Notes: generated from the sequence alone by a model not told the origin. 64,000 bases of DNA from Bradyrhizobium sp. sBnM-33 (GCF_032917945.1 NZ_CP136624.1:682001-746000), one strand, 5' to 3'; shown: positions 44,055 to 53,659, counted from the stretch's first letter. A program made the numbers and translations.

Positions 44055-44566
44055 ATGACTGCGCCGCGCTCAGGCATCGGACATCTGCCGCTGCCGCGAT
44101 GGGCTTATGTGCCCGACCAGTCCAAGGAAGTCGCCGCCGATTACGAAACGCTGGCCCAAATCGCCACTCAGGTGCCGGCGCGCTTTCAGGGCTACGTGCC
44201 GGCGCGCCACCCGGCCTGCGCTACGGCATGGCGCTCAACGACCATGGCTACTTCTGGGAATCGCAAGAAATCCTGGAAGCGGTATGGGCGGCGGCGCCGC
44301 AGGGCGGCCGCGAGCGGATATTGTTGCGCGCCTGCATCCTGATTGCGACCGCCAATCTGCGGATGCACAAGCCGCACGTCGCGGTGCGGCTGTTCGGTGA
44401 AGCGCTCGGCGAACTCGAGGGGCTGAGCATGCGGAATGCCGGTAGCGACGGCTTTGCCGACAGCTTTCCGGTTGCGGCCCTGGCGGGCCTCATCACGGCC
44501 AAATTGGAGCAGCCGCAGCTCGCCCCGGCCTATTGGGTAGCTTTCGCGGCCGCCGGCCGAACATGA
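44055..44566 (+). pseudogene. DUF309 gene split by a frameshift
   Basis: The N-terminal half (44055-44216) reads GHLPLPRWAYVPDQ...RFQGYVPARHPA in one frame. The C-terminal half continues in another frame as LRYGMALNDHGYFWESQEI, the DUF309 core, to a stop at 44566. Loss of one C next to 44216 (GCC-CTG became GCC-TG) explains the switch. DUF309 proteins have an all-helical fold of unknown function. It could be a real mutation or a base-call error. Confidence 0.8.
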
Positions 44567-44572
44567 AACAAA

Positions 44573-44631
44573 ATGCATGTTCCAGCGCTTTACGCTAGAC
44601 TCAACCGAAAACATGCATTATTGTGCATGCA
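44573..44631. promoter_or_regulatory. TGCA boxes upstream of boxC, probable BoxR operator
   Basis: ATGCAT at 44573, ATGCAT at 44613 and TGCATGCA at 44624. The middle pair is ATGCA-N6-TGCAT. BzdR, the homologue of BoxR in Azoarcus, binds repeated TGCA units, as I recall. It lies 45-100 bases before boxC. Confidence 0.6.
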
Positions 44632-44673
44632 GCGAACCAAGCAAATCCTGAGAAAAACGACAGAGGGTGGCTC

Positions 44674-46362
44674 ATGGCCGGTGAAGATCGCGTCCTCGCA
44701 GGCGGCGCGAAATACATCGATTTTCAAACCGATCCGTCGCGCTACCGGCACTGGAAGCTGGCGGTCGAGGGCGAGGTCGCAACCCTCACCATGGACGTCG
44801 ATGAGAATGCCGGCCTGTTCGAGGGCTATCAGCTCAAGCTGAATTCCTATGATCTCGGCGTCGATATCGAACTCGCCGACGCCGTGCAGCGGCTTCGGTT
44901 CGAACATCCTGAAGTAAAAGTGGTGGTGATGCGTTCCGGCAAGAACCGCGTGTTCTGCGCCGGCGCCAATATCCGCATGCTGGCGGGCGCGACCCACGCC
45001 CATAAAGTCAATTTCTGCAAATTCACCAACGAGACCCGCAACGGCCTGGAAGATTCGTCGGAAAATTCCGGGCAGCGCTTCATCACCGTCGTCAACGGCA
45101 CGGCGGCCGGCGGCGGCTATGAGTTGGCGCTCGCGACCGATCACATCATCCTGGCCGATGACGGCGCCGCTGCCGTGGCGCTGCCGGAAGTGCCGCTGCT
45201 CGCGGTGCTGCCGGGCACCGGCGGTCTGACGCGCGTGGTCGACAAGCGCAAGGTGCGCCGCGACCATGCCGACTTCTTCTGCACCATCGAGGAAGGAATT
45301 AAAGGCAAGCGCGCGGTTGCGTGGCGGCTGGTCGACGAGATCGCGCCGAACAGTAAGTTGGAGACCAAGGTCGCCGAGCGTGCAAAAGAATTCGCCGCCG
45401 CCTCGAAGCGCAACGGCAGCGGCAAGGGCGTCACGCTGACGCCGCTCAACCGCACCATTGACGACAGCGGAATCCGCTATGGCTTTGTCAACATCGACAT
45501 CGACCGCGCCGCGCGGATCGCCACCATTTCGATCAAGGCGCCGGAGGCCGCGCCGCCGGCCGATATCGATGGCCTGATCGCGCAGGGCGCGTCGTTCTGG
45601 CCGCTGCAGGTGGCGCGCGAGTTGGACGATGCGATTCTTCACCTGCGCATCAACGAACTCGAAATCGCGATGCTGGTGTTCAAGTCGCATGGCGATCCCG
45701 CCAATGTGGTAGCCTGCGACGCCTTCCTCGAAGCCAACAAGGCGCACTGGCTGGTCAACGAAATCAGGCATTACTGGAAACGCGTGTTGAAGCGCATCGA
45801 CGTCACCTCGCGCACGCTGGTGACGCTGGTCGAGCCCGGCTCCTGCTTCGCCGGCACGCTCGCCGAACTCGTGTTCGCCGCCGACCGCTCCTATATGCTG
45901 ATCGGCTCACGCCAGGGCGACAACCGCCCGCCGCCGGCGATCCAGCTCACCGCGCTGAATTTCGGCCCCTATCCGATGAGCCATGGCCTGACCCGGCTGC
46001 AATCGCGCTTCCAGGCCGATCCGGCCGATCTGGAGCGCACGGAAGCCACCATCGGCACCACGCTCGACGCTGAGGAAGCCGAAGAGCTCGGTCTGGTCAC
46101 CTTCGCGCTCGACGACATCGATTGGGACGACGAGGTGCGGGTGTTCCTGGAAGAGCGAACCTCCTTCTCGCCCGACGGCCTCACCGGCATGGAAGCAAAT
46201 CTGCGCTTCGTCGGTCCCGAGACCATGGAATCGAAAATCTTCTCGCGCCTCACGGCGTGGCAGAACTGGATCTTCCAGCGCCCCAACGCGGTCGGCGAAG
46301 AAGGCGCGCTGCGCCGCTACGGCACCGGCCAGAAGGCGCAATTCGATATGACGAGAGTGTAG
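44674..46362 (+). CDS. boxC: Benzoyl-CoA-dihydrodiol lyase (BoxC)
   Basis: 562 aa with two crotonase-like halves. Oxyanion regions are VFCAGANIRMLAGA and NGTAAGGGYELALATDHI. BoxC opens 2,3-epoxybenzoyl-CoA hydrolytically to 3,4-dehydroadipyl-CoA semialdehyde and formate. ATG 44674 follows AGAGGGTGG. It is followed by a class C repeat and boxB. Length and two-domain structure match the family. Confidence 0.93.
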   Translation: MAGEDRVLAGGAKYIDFQTDPSRYRHWKLAVEGEVATLTMDVDENAGLFEGYQLKLNSYDLGVDIELADAVQRLRFEHPEVKVVVMRSGKNRVFCAGANIRMLAGATHAHKVNFCKFTNETRNGLEDSSENSGQRFITVVNGTAAGGGYELALATDHIILADDGAAAVALPEVPLLAVLPGTGGLTRVVDKRKVRRDHADFFCTIEEGIKGKRAVAWRLVDEIAPNSKLETKVAERAKEFAAASKRNGSGKGVTLTPLNRTIDDSGIRYGFVNIDIDRAARIATISIKAPEAAPPADIDGLIAQGASFWPLQVARELDDAILHLRINELEIAMLVFKSHGDPANVVACDAFLEANKAHWLVNEIRHYWKRVLKRIDVTSRTLVTLVEPGSCFAGTLAELVFAADRSYMLIGSRQGDNRPPPAIQLTALNFGPYPMSHGLTRLQSRFQADPADLERTEATIGTTLDAEEAEELGLVTFALDDIDWDDEVRVFLEERTSFSPDGLTGMEANLRFVGPETMESKIFSRLTAWQNWIFQRPNAVGEEGALRRYGTGQKAQFDMTRV

Positions 46363-46372
46363 CGGAAAACCG

Positions 46373-46474
46373 CCGTCATCCTGAGGTGCGAGCGCAAGCG
46401 AGCCTCGAAGGATGGTTGGGACCAAGCCAGCATCCTTCGAGACGCGGCGAAGCCGCCGCTCCTCAGGATGACGG
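46373..46474 (+). repeat. Palindromic repeat, class C copy 2
   Basis: CCGTCATCCTGAGG and CTCCTCAGGATGACGG ends, with CCTCGAAGGAT / ATCCTTCGAGACGCG inside. It lies between boxC and boxB, 38 bases before the boxB start. Confidence 0.9.
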
Positions 46475-46511
46475 TCGAGCAAGACGCCATAACGACTCCA
46501 AGGAGCACGCC

Positions 46512-47957
46512 ATGAACTTCATGAACGTCGACTACTCGACCAAAATCCCTAACAACGTGAATCTCAGTGAAGACCGCCAGGTGCTGAAGGCGCTGGAGGG
46601 CTGGCATCCCGGTTACATGGATTGGTGGGGCGACATGGGGCCGGAAGGTTTTCAGCAGTCGCTGGTTTACTTGCGCACCGCCTATTCGGTCGATCCGCGC
46701 GGCTGGGCCAAGTTCGACTACGTCAAGATGCCGGAATACCGCTGGGGCATTCTTCTTGCTCCCCAGGAAGAAAACCGCGTCATTCCCTTTGGTGAGAATT
46801 ACGGCAAGCCGGCTTGGCAGGAAGTCCCCGGCGAACACCGTGCCACGTTGCGCCGCCTGATCGTGATCCAGGGCGACACTGAGCCCGCCTCCGTCGAGCA
46901 GCAGCGCCATCTCGGCAAGACCGCGCCTTCGCTCTATGACTTGCGCAACCTGTTCCAGGTCAATGTCGAGGAAGGCCGCCATCTCTGGGCGATGGTCTAT
47001 CTCCTGCAGAAATATTTCGGCCGCGACGGCCGCGAGGAGGCCGACGATTTGTTGCGGCGCCGCTCGGGCGATGCGGATTCCCCGCGCATGCTCGGTGCCT
47101 TCAACGAGGCGACGCCGGACTGGCTGTCGTTCTTCATGTTCACCTATTTCACCGATCGCGACGGCAAGATGCAGTTGCACAGCCTCGCGCAATCCGGCTT
47201 CGATCCGCTTTCGCGCACCTGCCGCTTCATGCTGACCGAAGAGGCGCATCACATGTTCGTCGGCGAGACCGGCATTAGCCGCGTCGTGCAGCGCACCTGC
47301 GAGGCGATGAAGGCGGCCGGCATCACCGATCCCACCGACGTCGCCAAGGTCCGCGCGCTCGGCGTGATCGACTTGCCGACCATCCAGAAGAAGCTGAACC
47401 TGCACTATTCGCTGTCGCTTGATCTGTTCGGCTCGGAAGTATCGACCAACGCGGCGAATGCCTTCAACGCCGGCATCAAGGGCCGCTACAAGGAAACCCA
47501 GATCGACGACGACCACCAGCTCAAGAACGCCACTTATCCGGTGCTCAAGCTGGTCGACGGCGTGATCAAGCGGGTCGACGAGCCGGCGCTGACCGCGCTC
47601 AACATGCGGCTGCGCGACGACTACACGCAGGATTGCGTCAAGGGCATGCTGCGCTGGAACAAGGTGATCTCGACCGCGGGCTATCAGTACAAGCTGACCC
47701 TGCCGAACGTCGCGTTCCACCGCCAGATCGGCGAATTCAAGGACGTGCACGCGACGCCCGACGGCGTCCTGATCGACGACGCCACCTGGAACCAACGCAA
47801 GGGCGAATGGTTGCCTTCGTCGCAGGACGGCGACTTCATCGCCTCGCTGATGAAGCCGGTCACCGAAGCCGGCCAGTACGCCTCCTGGATCTCGCCGCCG
47901 AAAGTCGGCATCGACAACAAGCCCGGCGATTTCGAGTACGTGAAGATCGAGACCTGA
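46512..47957 (+). CDS. boxB: Benzoyl-CoA 2,3-epoxidase, oxygenase subunit (BoxB)
   Basis: 481 aa, a diiron enzyme. Ligand motifs are visible in the helical core: ATPDWLSFFMF, VEEGRHLWAM (ExxH) and TEEAHHMFVGE (ExxH). BoxB epoxidises benzoyl-CoA with electrons from BoxA. AAGGAG precedes ATG 46512. The reductase gene boxA is not in this window, nor is the aldehyde dehydrogenase. Confidence 0.93.
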   Translation: MNFMNVDYSTKIPNNVNLSEDRQVLKALEGWHPGYMDWWGDMGPEGFQQSLVYLRTAYSVDPRGWAKFDYVKMPEYRWGILLAPQEENRVIPFGENYGKPAWQEVPGEHRATLRRLIVIQGDTEPASVEQQRHLGKTAPSLYDLRNLFQVNVEEGRHLWAMVYLLQKYFGRDGREEADDLLRRRSGDADSPRMLGAFNEATPDWLSFFMFTYFTDRDGKMQLHSLAQSGFDPLSRTCRFMLTEEAHHMFVGETGISRVVQRTCEAMKAAGITDPTDVAKVRALGVIDLPTIQKKLNLHYSLSLDLFGSEVSTNAANAFNAGIKGRYKETQIDDDHQLKNATYPVLKLVDGVIKRVDEPALTALNMRLRDDYTQDCVKGMLRWNKVISTAGYQYKLTLPNVAFHRQIGEFKDVHATPDGVLIDDATWNQRKGEWLPSSQDGDFIASLMKPVTEAGQYASWISPPKVGIDNKPGDFEYVKIET

Positions 47958-47982
47958 ACCGCCCCGCATCGGGGAGCAGCAC

Positions 47983-48267
47983 ATGGACCCCGACAACGAC
48001 CTCGAAGCAATGGACCGCGACCAACTGGTCGCGGAGGTGAAGCGTCTAAGGGCAGGCATCCGCACGCACCGCGACAGCACCGGTCATGATTTGTGCTGGC
48101 ATCATCCCGATCTCTGGGGACTGCTGCCCGAGCGTGTCGCTCCGGAAGTAGCCGTCCCGCCCTGGCCGAAATTCCTGCGCGGATGCCTGCGATACCGTGA
48201 AGCGCTGGATCGCGAGCTGCCCAACGCGCCGCAGGCTGATTTCGAGTATGAAAAGGACGAGCCGTGA
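47983..48267 (+). CDS. Small conserved protein downstream of boxB
   Basis: 94 aa, behind GGGGAGC with good spacing and 25 bases after boxB. The sequence AGIRTHRDSTGHDLCWHHPD has a Cys-His-His group (HDLCWHHPD) that could bind a metal. I recognise no named family. Its place suggests a role with BoxB, for example in iron insertion, but that is speculation. Confidence 0.7.
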   Translation: MDPDNDLEAMDRDQLVAEVKRLRAGIRTHRDSTGHDLCWHHPDLWGLLPERVAPEVAVPPWPKFLRGCLRYREALDRELPNAPQADFEYEKDEP

Positions 48268-48298
48268 GGGAAGCGCAAGCGGCATCCTCAATGCACGC

Positions 48299-48415
48299 CG
48301 TCATCACCCGCGAAAGCGGGTGATCCAGTAAACACCAGCGTCAATAACAGAAACGCCGCGGTCAACCAGTTGAAGCCGCGGCGTACTGGATACCCCGCTT
48401 TCGCGGGGTATGACG
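48299..48415 (+). repeat. Palindromic repeat, class G
   Basis: CGTCATCACCCGCGAAAGCG and GCTTTCGCGGGGTATGACG ends, with an inner CGCCGCGG...CCGCGGCG arm. It lies between convergent genes. Confidence 0.85.
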
Positions 48416-48423
48416 CTGTGGGG

Positions 48424-49224
48424 CTACCCCGCGATCTCGCTGCCCGCCGTCGCATACACCACGCCGCCGTCCACCGCGATCGTATTGCCGACGACATAAT
48501 TCCCCGCGCGCGAGGCAAGGTAGATCGCGACACCCGCCATATCCTCGTCGGTGCCGACGCGCCGTGCCGGAACGCGCTTTGCCACTTCATCGGCGTGATC
48601 GCGCGCGGCGCGGTTCATGTCGGATTTGAAGGCGCCCGGCGCAATCGCGGTGACGTTGATATTGTCCTTGATCAGCTTGGCCGCCATGCGCCGCGTCAGA
48701 TGGATCACCGCGGCTTTACTTGCCGCATATGAATAGGTCTCCGTCGGATTGACGAAGATGCCGTCGATGGAGGCGATGTTGATCACCTTGGCAGGACGAT
48801 CGGGCGAGGCCGCTGCGCGCAGCGGCTTCGCCAGCGCCTTGGTCAGGAAGAACAGCGACTTGACGTTGAGGTCCATGACCTTGTCCCAGCCGCTTTCCGG
48901 GAATTCGTCGAATTCCGCGCCCCAGGCCGCGCCCGCATTGTTGACGAGGATGTCGAGGTTCGGCTCCAGCTTGATGATTTCGCCAGCCAGCTTTTCGCAG
49001 CCTTCGACCGTCGAGATGTCGATCGGCAGCGCGATGCATTCGCCGTCATAGGCGGCGGTGAGTTCTTTGGCGGTCGCCTCGCAGGGACCTGCCTTGCGCG
49101 CGGTAATGTAAACCTTCGCCGCGCCCTGCGCGAGAAAGCCGGCCGCGATCATCTTGCCGATGCCGCGCGACCCGCCCGTCACCAGCGCGACGCGACCCTG
49201 AAGCGAGAACAGATCCTTGAACAT
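48424..49224 (-). CDS. Short-chain dehydrogenase/reductase
   Basis: 266 aa classical SDR. Cofactor motif TGGSRGIG, NNAG, and the catalytic Ser (IASIDG) and Y-A-A-S-K. The C-terminal VDGGVVYATAG is usual for the FabG-like group. The substrate is not evident; it lies next to box genes on the other strand. Confidence 0.88.
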   Translation of the reverse strand: MFKDLFSLQGRVALVTGGSRGIGKMIAAGFLAQGAAKVYITARKAGPCEATAKELTAAYDGECIALPIDISTVEGCEKLAGEIIKLEPNLDILVNNAGAAWGAEFDEFPESGWDKVMDLNVKSLFFLTKALAKPLRAAASPDRPAKVINIASIDGIFVNPTETYSYAASKAAVIHLTRRMAAKLIKDNINVTAIAPGAFKSDMNRAARDHADEVAKRVPARRVGTDEDMAGVAIYLASRAGNYVVGNTIAVDGGVVYATAGSEIAG

Positions 49225-49297
49225 TGCGTTCCTCCATTTGCATTGCCGGAGGTTTTGGGCGTGGGAGCAGGGCGAGTCAAGAAAGGGAAATGGACCC

Positions 49298-49388
49298 GTA
49301 GCCCGGATGGAGCGCAGCGCAATCCGGGGAAGCTCTGCCGACTTTGTGAGACTGTCCCGGATTTCGCTTGCGCTCCATCCGGGCTACG
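49298..49388 (+). repeat. Palindromic repeat, class E copy 1
   Basis: GTAGCCCGGATGGAGCGCAG mirrored by GCGCTCCATCCGGGCTAC, with AATCCGGGG / CCCGGATT inner arms. The second copy is at 60638. Confidence 0.9.
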
Positions 49389-49404
49389 GCGCTACGAATT
49401 GTAT

Positions 49405-50463
49405 CTACGCCGCGTCGATGCGGCGAAAGCCGTTCCACATGGCGGTGGCGGCGCCGGAGGTCAGGATGGGGATGATCCGTTCGTCCTGGTAATTGCCGTT
49501 CAGCGAGATTCGCTGCAGCGCCGTCAGGTGGTCGGCGCTTTCCGGAAAAATCATGCCCGGCCGCGTCGTGACTGCCGTCTTGAATCCTGCCGCCTTCGCC
49601 AGGCGGAATTCGCGCTGGCCCGCGGCGGTCCGGTCGCCATAGGGATAGGCGAGATGAAGCACCGGCCGCTGCAACGCCGCTTCGATCCGCGCGCGGCTTT
49701 CGGCCAGTTCGAACGAAGCGGTTTCTTCGCTCTGCCGCGCCAGATTGCAATGCGTAACCGTATGCGCGCCGATCGTTACCAGCGGATCGTCCGCGAACGC
49801 CTTCAGCTCCTCCCAGGACATGCAGAGATCGCCGGCGATGAGATACTCGTCGACGTCATGGCGCGTGCATAGCGCGGAGATCTCGCGCTGCAGGTCGTGT
49901 TCTCCCGGCAGTCGGCGCAGCCAGTCGTGGATGCGGTCGAAGGTGGCCTGTTTGGCTACCGGCGTCGAGGCATCGAGGCGGATTGCTGTGCCGCCGATCG
50001 GGACCTCGATCGAGGAAGCCTTGGCGATCACCTTTTCGAGCGCGACCCACCACAACCTTCCAGTGCCCTCGGCGAAATCGCTCGTGACATAGACGGTGAG
50101 GGGCGCGTCAAACTCACGCATCACCGGCAGCGCGTAATCGCGGTTGTCGCGATAGCCGTCGTCGAGGGTGAAGCAGGCAAAGCGCCGCGCGAAACTCCGC
50201 TTCTGGAGTCGCTGATGCACCTCGTCCATGGTGACGATGTCGACGTCGAGCGTGCGAAGGTGCGCCAGCATCGCACGCAAGAACTCCGGCTCGACTTCGA
50301 GATGATGATTGGGCTGAAACTCACCGTCGCGGCGCGGACGGACGTGGTGCAGCATGAAAATGGCGCCGATGCCTGCGAAGATTGGTCGCAGCAGGTAGTG
50401 CGCTCGGGAGAAGTACAGCGCTTCCAGCCCGGCGCGAATGACGGTGTTGCGAAGCAGTTTCAT
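49405..50463 (-). CDS. Polysaccharide deacetylase family protein
   Basis: 352 aa, NodB homology domain. The metal site is TLDDGYRDN and GAHTVTH (H-x3-H), and the catalytic core ends near LAYPYGD. It lacks a clear signal peptide. It probably removes N- or O-acetyl groups from a surface polysaccharide; no cluster for its substrate is adjacent. Confidence 0.87.
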   Translation of the reverse strand: MKLLRNTVIRAGLEALYFSRAHYLLRPIFAGIGAIFMLHHVRPRRDGEFQPNHHLEVEPEFLRAMLAHLRTLDVDIVTMDEVHQRLQKRSFARRFACFTLDDGYRDNRDYALPVMREFDAPLTVYVTSDFAEGTGRLWWVALEKVIAKASSIEVPIGGTAIRLDASTPVAKQATFDRIHDWLRRLPGEHDLQREISALCTRHDVDEYLIAGDLCMSWEELKAFADDPLVTIGAHTVTHCNLARQSEETASFELAESRARIEAALQRPVLHLAYPYGDRTAAGQREFRLAKAAGFKTAVTTRPGMIFPESADHLTALQRISLNGNYQDERIIPILTSGAATAMWNGFRRIDAA

Positions 50464-50630
50464 CGAGATGCAGGGCTGCCCGGTTAATTACGGGGACGAA
50501 ACTAGCGACAGAGCGCTGAAGAAACGGTTAGCCGGACCGATTTCCGCTCCTTTCTCGCCTGCGACATTTCGGGTTTGACAGCCTCGCAAGGGTTTGTTTT
50601 CTCTCCGTTCCAGACCCGGCGGGAACTCGA

Positions 50631-52025
50631 ATGCGCGGACTTTTCAGGTGGAGTAGCAAATGGTGGCCGGGTGTCATTCCGCTGGTCATTTGTTGGGCTA
50701 TCGCGGCCTGGACGAGTACAGAACCACTGGAAGTTGACTTGGCGCAGCGTTCGGCCGCCGCGCTCAAGGGCACCATCCTCGATAAACGGCGGATCTCGGT
50801 CGAAGGCCGCGACGTGACCCTGGCCGCAGACGCATTCTCGGAAGACGGCCGGCAGAGTGCGGTGGCTTCGGTGGAAGCGGTGCCGGGCGTGCGTTTGGTT
50901 AACGACGAAACCCGGCTCGTTCCCGAAGCCAAGCCGTTCGTCTGGTCGGCCGAACGCGACGTCGTCCGGGTAACGCTCTCGGGCAATTCGCCCCTGCCGG
51001 CGAGCAAGAGCCGGTTGATGGAGGCGGCGCGCGCCAATCTCGGCGGTGTCGAAGTGGTCGACCGGATGAATTTGTCGCGCGGGGCGCCGCCGCATTTCGA
51101 CAATGCCGCGCTGTTGCTGCTCGACCAGGTCGGCAAGCTGAAGGAAGGCAAGATCACGCTGTCGGACACCAAGGTCAGCCTGTCCGGCATGGCGCGTGAA
51201 CTCGGCGGCCGGGAAGCCGTCGCCGCGGCGCTGAAAAATCTGCCCGAGGGTTTTTCGGTCGCGGCCAACGACGTCAAGGCGCCTCCCTATATTTTCCAGG
51301 CCTACAAGGATCCCGTCGCGGTAACGCTGACGCTGACCGGCAACGTGCCCGACAACAACGTCCACGCCATGCTGGTGGCGGCTGCGGGGCGCAAATTCTT
51401 CAGCGAAAAAGTCGTCGATAACCTCAAGACGAGCATCGGCGCGCCCGCAGGTTTCGCCAACGCGGTGGTATCAGCGCTCGGCGCGCTGTCGCGGCTGTCG
51501 ACCGGTACGTTGGTCGTCTCCGACCGCGAGGTGAAACTGTCGGGCGATGCGCTCTATGACGCCGCCGCCAGTCAGATCCGCGCCGGCCTCGGCAAGGACT
51601 TTCCGCAGGGCTGGCAGTTCAAGCCGGAAATTTCGGTCAAGCCGGCCGCCGCGCCGGTGGACGCGACGGTCTGCCAGCAATTATTTACAGAGCTGCTCGG
51701 CAAGGCCCGGATCCGCTTCGAATCCGGCAAGGCCGATATCGTCGCCGATTCCGCCGGTCTGCTCGACCGCCTGATCGAAACCGCGTTGCGCTGTCCGGCC
51801 GCCAATATCGAGATATCAGGGCATACCGACGCCGACGGCGACGAGGCAGCCAACCAGGCGCTGTCCGAGAAGCGTGCGCAGGCGGTCGCCGACTATCTGG
51901 TTAAGGCGGGATTACCCGCCAACCGGTTCAGTGCGGTCGGCTATGGTTCGACCCAGCCAATTGCGGGCAACGAGACCGACCAGGGCAAGGCGCAGAACCG
52001 CCGCATCGATTTCGTGGTGAAGTGA
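50631..52025 (+). CDS. BON/OmpA-domain outer-membrane-linked protein
   Basis: 464 aa. One N-terminal TM (GVIPLVICWAIAAW) anchors a periplasmic region with BON-type repeats (AAALKGTILDKRRISVEGRD, LTLTGNVPDNNVHAML, VKLSGDALYDAAASQI). The C-terminal OmpA domain (about 370-464, IRFESGKADI, EISGHTDADGD, GYGSTQPIAGN, NRRIDFVVK) binds peptidoglycan. It resembles ArfA-like proteins. It overlaps or abuts the next gene. Confidence 0.87.
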   Translation: MRGLFRWSSKWWPGVIPLVICWAIAAWTSTEPLEVDLAQRSAAALKGTILDKRRISVEGRDVTLAADAFSEDGRQSAVASVEAVPGVRLVNDETRLVPEAKPFVWSAERDVVRVTLSGNSPLPASKSRLMEAARANLGGVEVVDRMNLSRGAPPHFDNAALLLLDQVGKLKEGKITLSDTKVSLSGMARELGGREAVAAALKNLPEGFSVAANDVKAPPYIFQAYKDPVAVTLTLTGNVPDNNVHAMLVAAAGRKFFSEKVVDNLKTSIGAPAGFANAVVSALGALSRLSTGTLVVSDREVKLSGDALYDAAASQIRAGLGKDFPQGWQFKPEISVKPAAAPVDATVCQQLFTELLGKARIRFESGKADIVADSAGLLDRLIETALRCPAANIEISGHTDADGDEAANQALSEKRAQAVADYLVKAGLPANRFSAVGYGSTQPIAGNETDQGKAQNRRIDFVVK

Positions 52026-52027
52026 GC

Positions 52028-52324
52028 ATGGCCTATCTGACCACATTCTACTGGGGCTGGCTCTTGGCATCAGTGCTGCTCGGCTTCGCCATGGGCTGGA
52101 TATCCGTGGTTCAGCACGGCGAAGGCATCTCGCGAAAATGGCGGTGGGCGCTTTCGGCTTTGGTCGCGGCGCTGGTCGCAGCCGCGCTCGCGCGCGTCGT
52201 GCCCGGCCGTTTCGGCTACTGGCTCGATCTCGGCCTGATCATGTTCGCACTCTACCTCGGCGGCTGTGCGGTCGGATCATGGTTGCGCAACTGGGTGGTC
52301 TCGCGCAGTGCGCCGCCGGCCTGA
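52028..52324 (+). CDS. Small membrane protein, unknown
   Basis: 98 aa from ATG 52028 (a GTG at 52022 overlaps the previous stop). Three hydrophobic helices (YWGWLLASVLLGFAMGWI, LSALVAALVAAALA, LIMFALYLGGCAVGSWL). No family is recognised. Coupled to the OmpA-domain gene. Confidence 0.7.
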   Translation: MAYLTTFYWGWLLASVLLGFAMGWISVVQHGEGISRKWRWALSALVAALVAAALARVVPGRFGYWLDLGLIMFALYLGGCAVGSWLRNWVVSRSAPPA

Positions 52325-52600
52325 CTGCATGATGCGCCGGCTAGTTTTACCGCCGTTACCGTCACGGGTTGTTGACCAGTCCAGGCTATGGTCCGGAACC
52401 CCCATCAGGCGGCGGAATACAGCAAAACTGTGCCACCGCCGTCATCAACGGCGCCTAATATGTTGAAGAAGCGCGTTTTATTGTCGTCCGGCGAATTCCA
52501 CTTCGGCCCAAAACGCGCTACCAGAGGGGCAGGGGAGCCGCGTAGCGGCGGCGGGGTTCGCGCCAGTGCCGTCGTCGCAGAAGCGCAATTCGAGGTGTAG

Positions 52601-53659
52601 ATGCTGGAAGCAATACGCAGGGCGACTTCGTTTCTGCGCCAGAAACAGGTCCTGCATAAGCTCGGGGTCGTTATCAGCATCACGGTCATCGCCGTTGCGT
52701 GCTACGTGCTCTATCACATGCTCCGCGGCATCGACACCAACGAGGTGATCGACGCCATCAAGGGCACCGAGCCGCGCCGGATCGCGCTGGCGGCCCTGTT
52801 CGTGGCGGCGGGCTATTTCACGCTCACCTTCTATGACTGGTTCGCCGTCCGCGCCATCGGCCAGCACCACGTACCCTACCGCATCAACGCGCTGGCGGCC
52901 TTCACCTCCTATTCGATCGGGCACAATGTCGGTGCCAGCGTCTTCACCGGCGGCGCGGTGCGCTACCGGATTTATTCGGCCTGGGGGTTGAACGCGATCG
53001 ACGTGGCCAAAATCTGCTTCCTGGCCGGGCTGACCTTCTGGCTCGGCAATGCCGCGGTTTTGGGCCTCGGCATCGCCTACCATCCGGAAGCCGCTGCCGC
53101 GATCGATCAACTGCCGGCCTGGCTCAACCGCGTTGCGGCGTTTGGAATCATCATTGCCCTGGTCGGATATGTCGCCTGGGTCTGGGCCCAACCGCGCAGC
53201 GTCGGCCGCGGACCGTGGACGGTCACCCTGCCGGGCGGCCCGCTGACGCTGCTGCAGATCGCCATCGGCATCGTCGATCTCGGCTTCTGTGCGCTGGCGA
53301 TGTACATGCTGGTGCCGGACGAACCCGATATCGGCTTTGTCGTCGTCGCGGTCATCTTCGTGTCGGCGACGCTATTGGGTTTCGCCAGCCATTCGCCGGG
53401 CGGGCTCGGCGTCTTCGACGCCGCCATGCTGGTCGGCCTCTGGCAGATGGACCGGGAGGAACTGCTCGCCGGCATGCTGCTGTTCCGCGTCCTCTATTAT
53501 ATTGGCCCTTTTGTCATATCTGTAATCTTGCTGACGCTTCGGGAGATTATCATCGGCGCGCGATCGAAGCGCCTGCGCCATTTGGCGCCTGCCGCCGACC
53601 CCGAGCCGAGGCATGAGGCCCCCGTCTATGTGCGCGAGCGTGGAGACACCGGCGCCTGA
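52601..53659 (+). CDS. YbhN/UPF0104-type membrane protein
   Basis: 352 aa, about eight TM helices, the lysylphosphatidylglycerol synthase transmembrane fold. The conserved block TSYSIGHNVGASVFTGGAVRYR and the GFASHSPGGLGVFDA loop fit. The C-terminal synthase domain of MprF is absent, so it is a flippase-like or related membrane protein. It is followed by phoR. Confidence 0.85.
   Translation: MLEAIRRATSFLRQKQVLHKLGVVISITVIAVACYVLYHMLRGIDTNEVIDAIKGTEPRRIALAALFVAAGYFTLTFYDWFAVRAIGQHHVPYRINALAAFTSYSIGHNVGASVFTGGAVRYRIYSAWGLNAIDVAKICFLAGLTFWLGNAAVLGLGIAYHPEAAAAIDQLPAWLNRVAAFGIIIALVGYVAWVWAQPRSVGRGPWTVTLPGGPLTLLQIAIGIVDLGFCALAMYMLVPDEPDIGFVVVAVIFVSATLLGFASHSPGGLGVFDAAMLVGLWQMDREELLAGMLLFRVLYYIGPFVISVILLTLREIIIGARSKRLRHLAPAADPEPRHEAPVYVRERGDTGA

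Noticed and set aside
46317..48080. 587-codon minus-strand frame
   Set aside because: It is antisense to boxB; composition is low in variety and no motif is seen.
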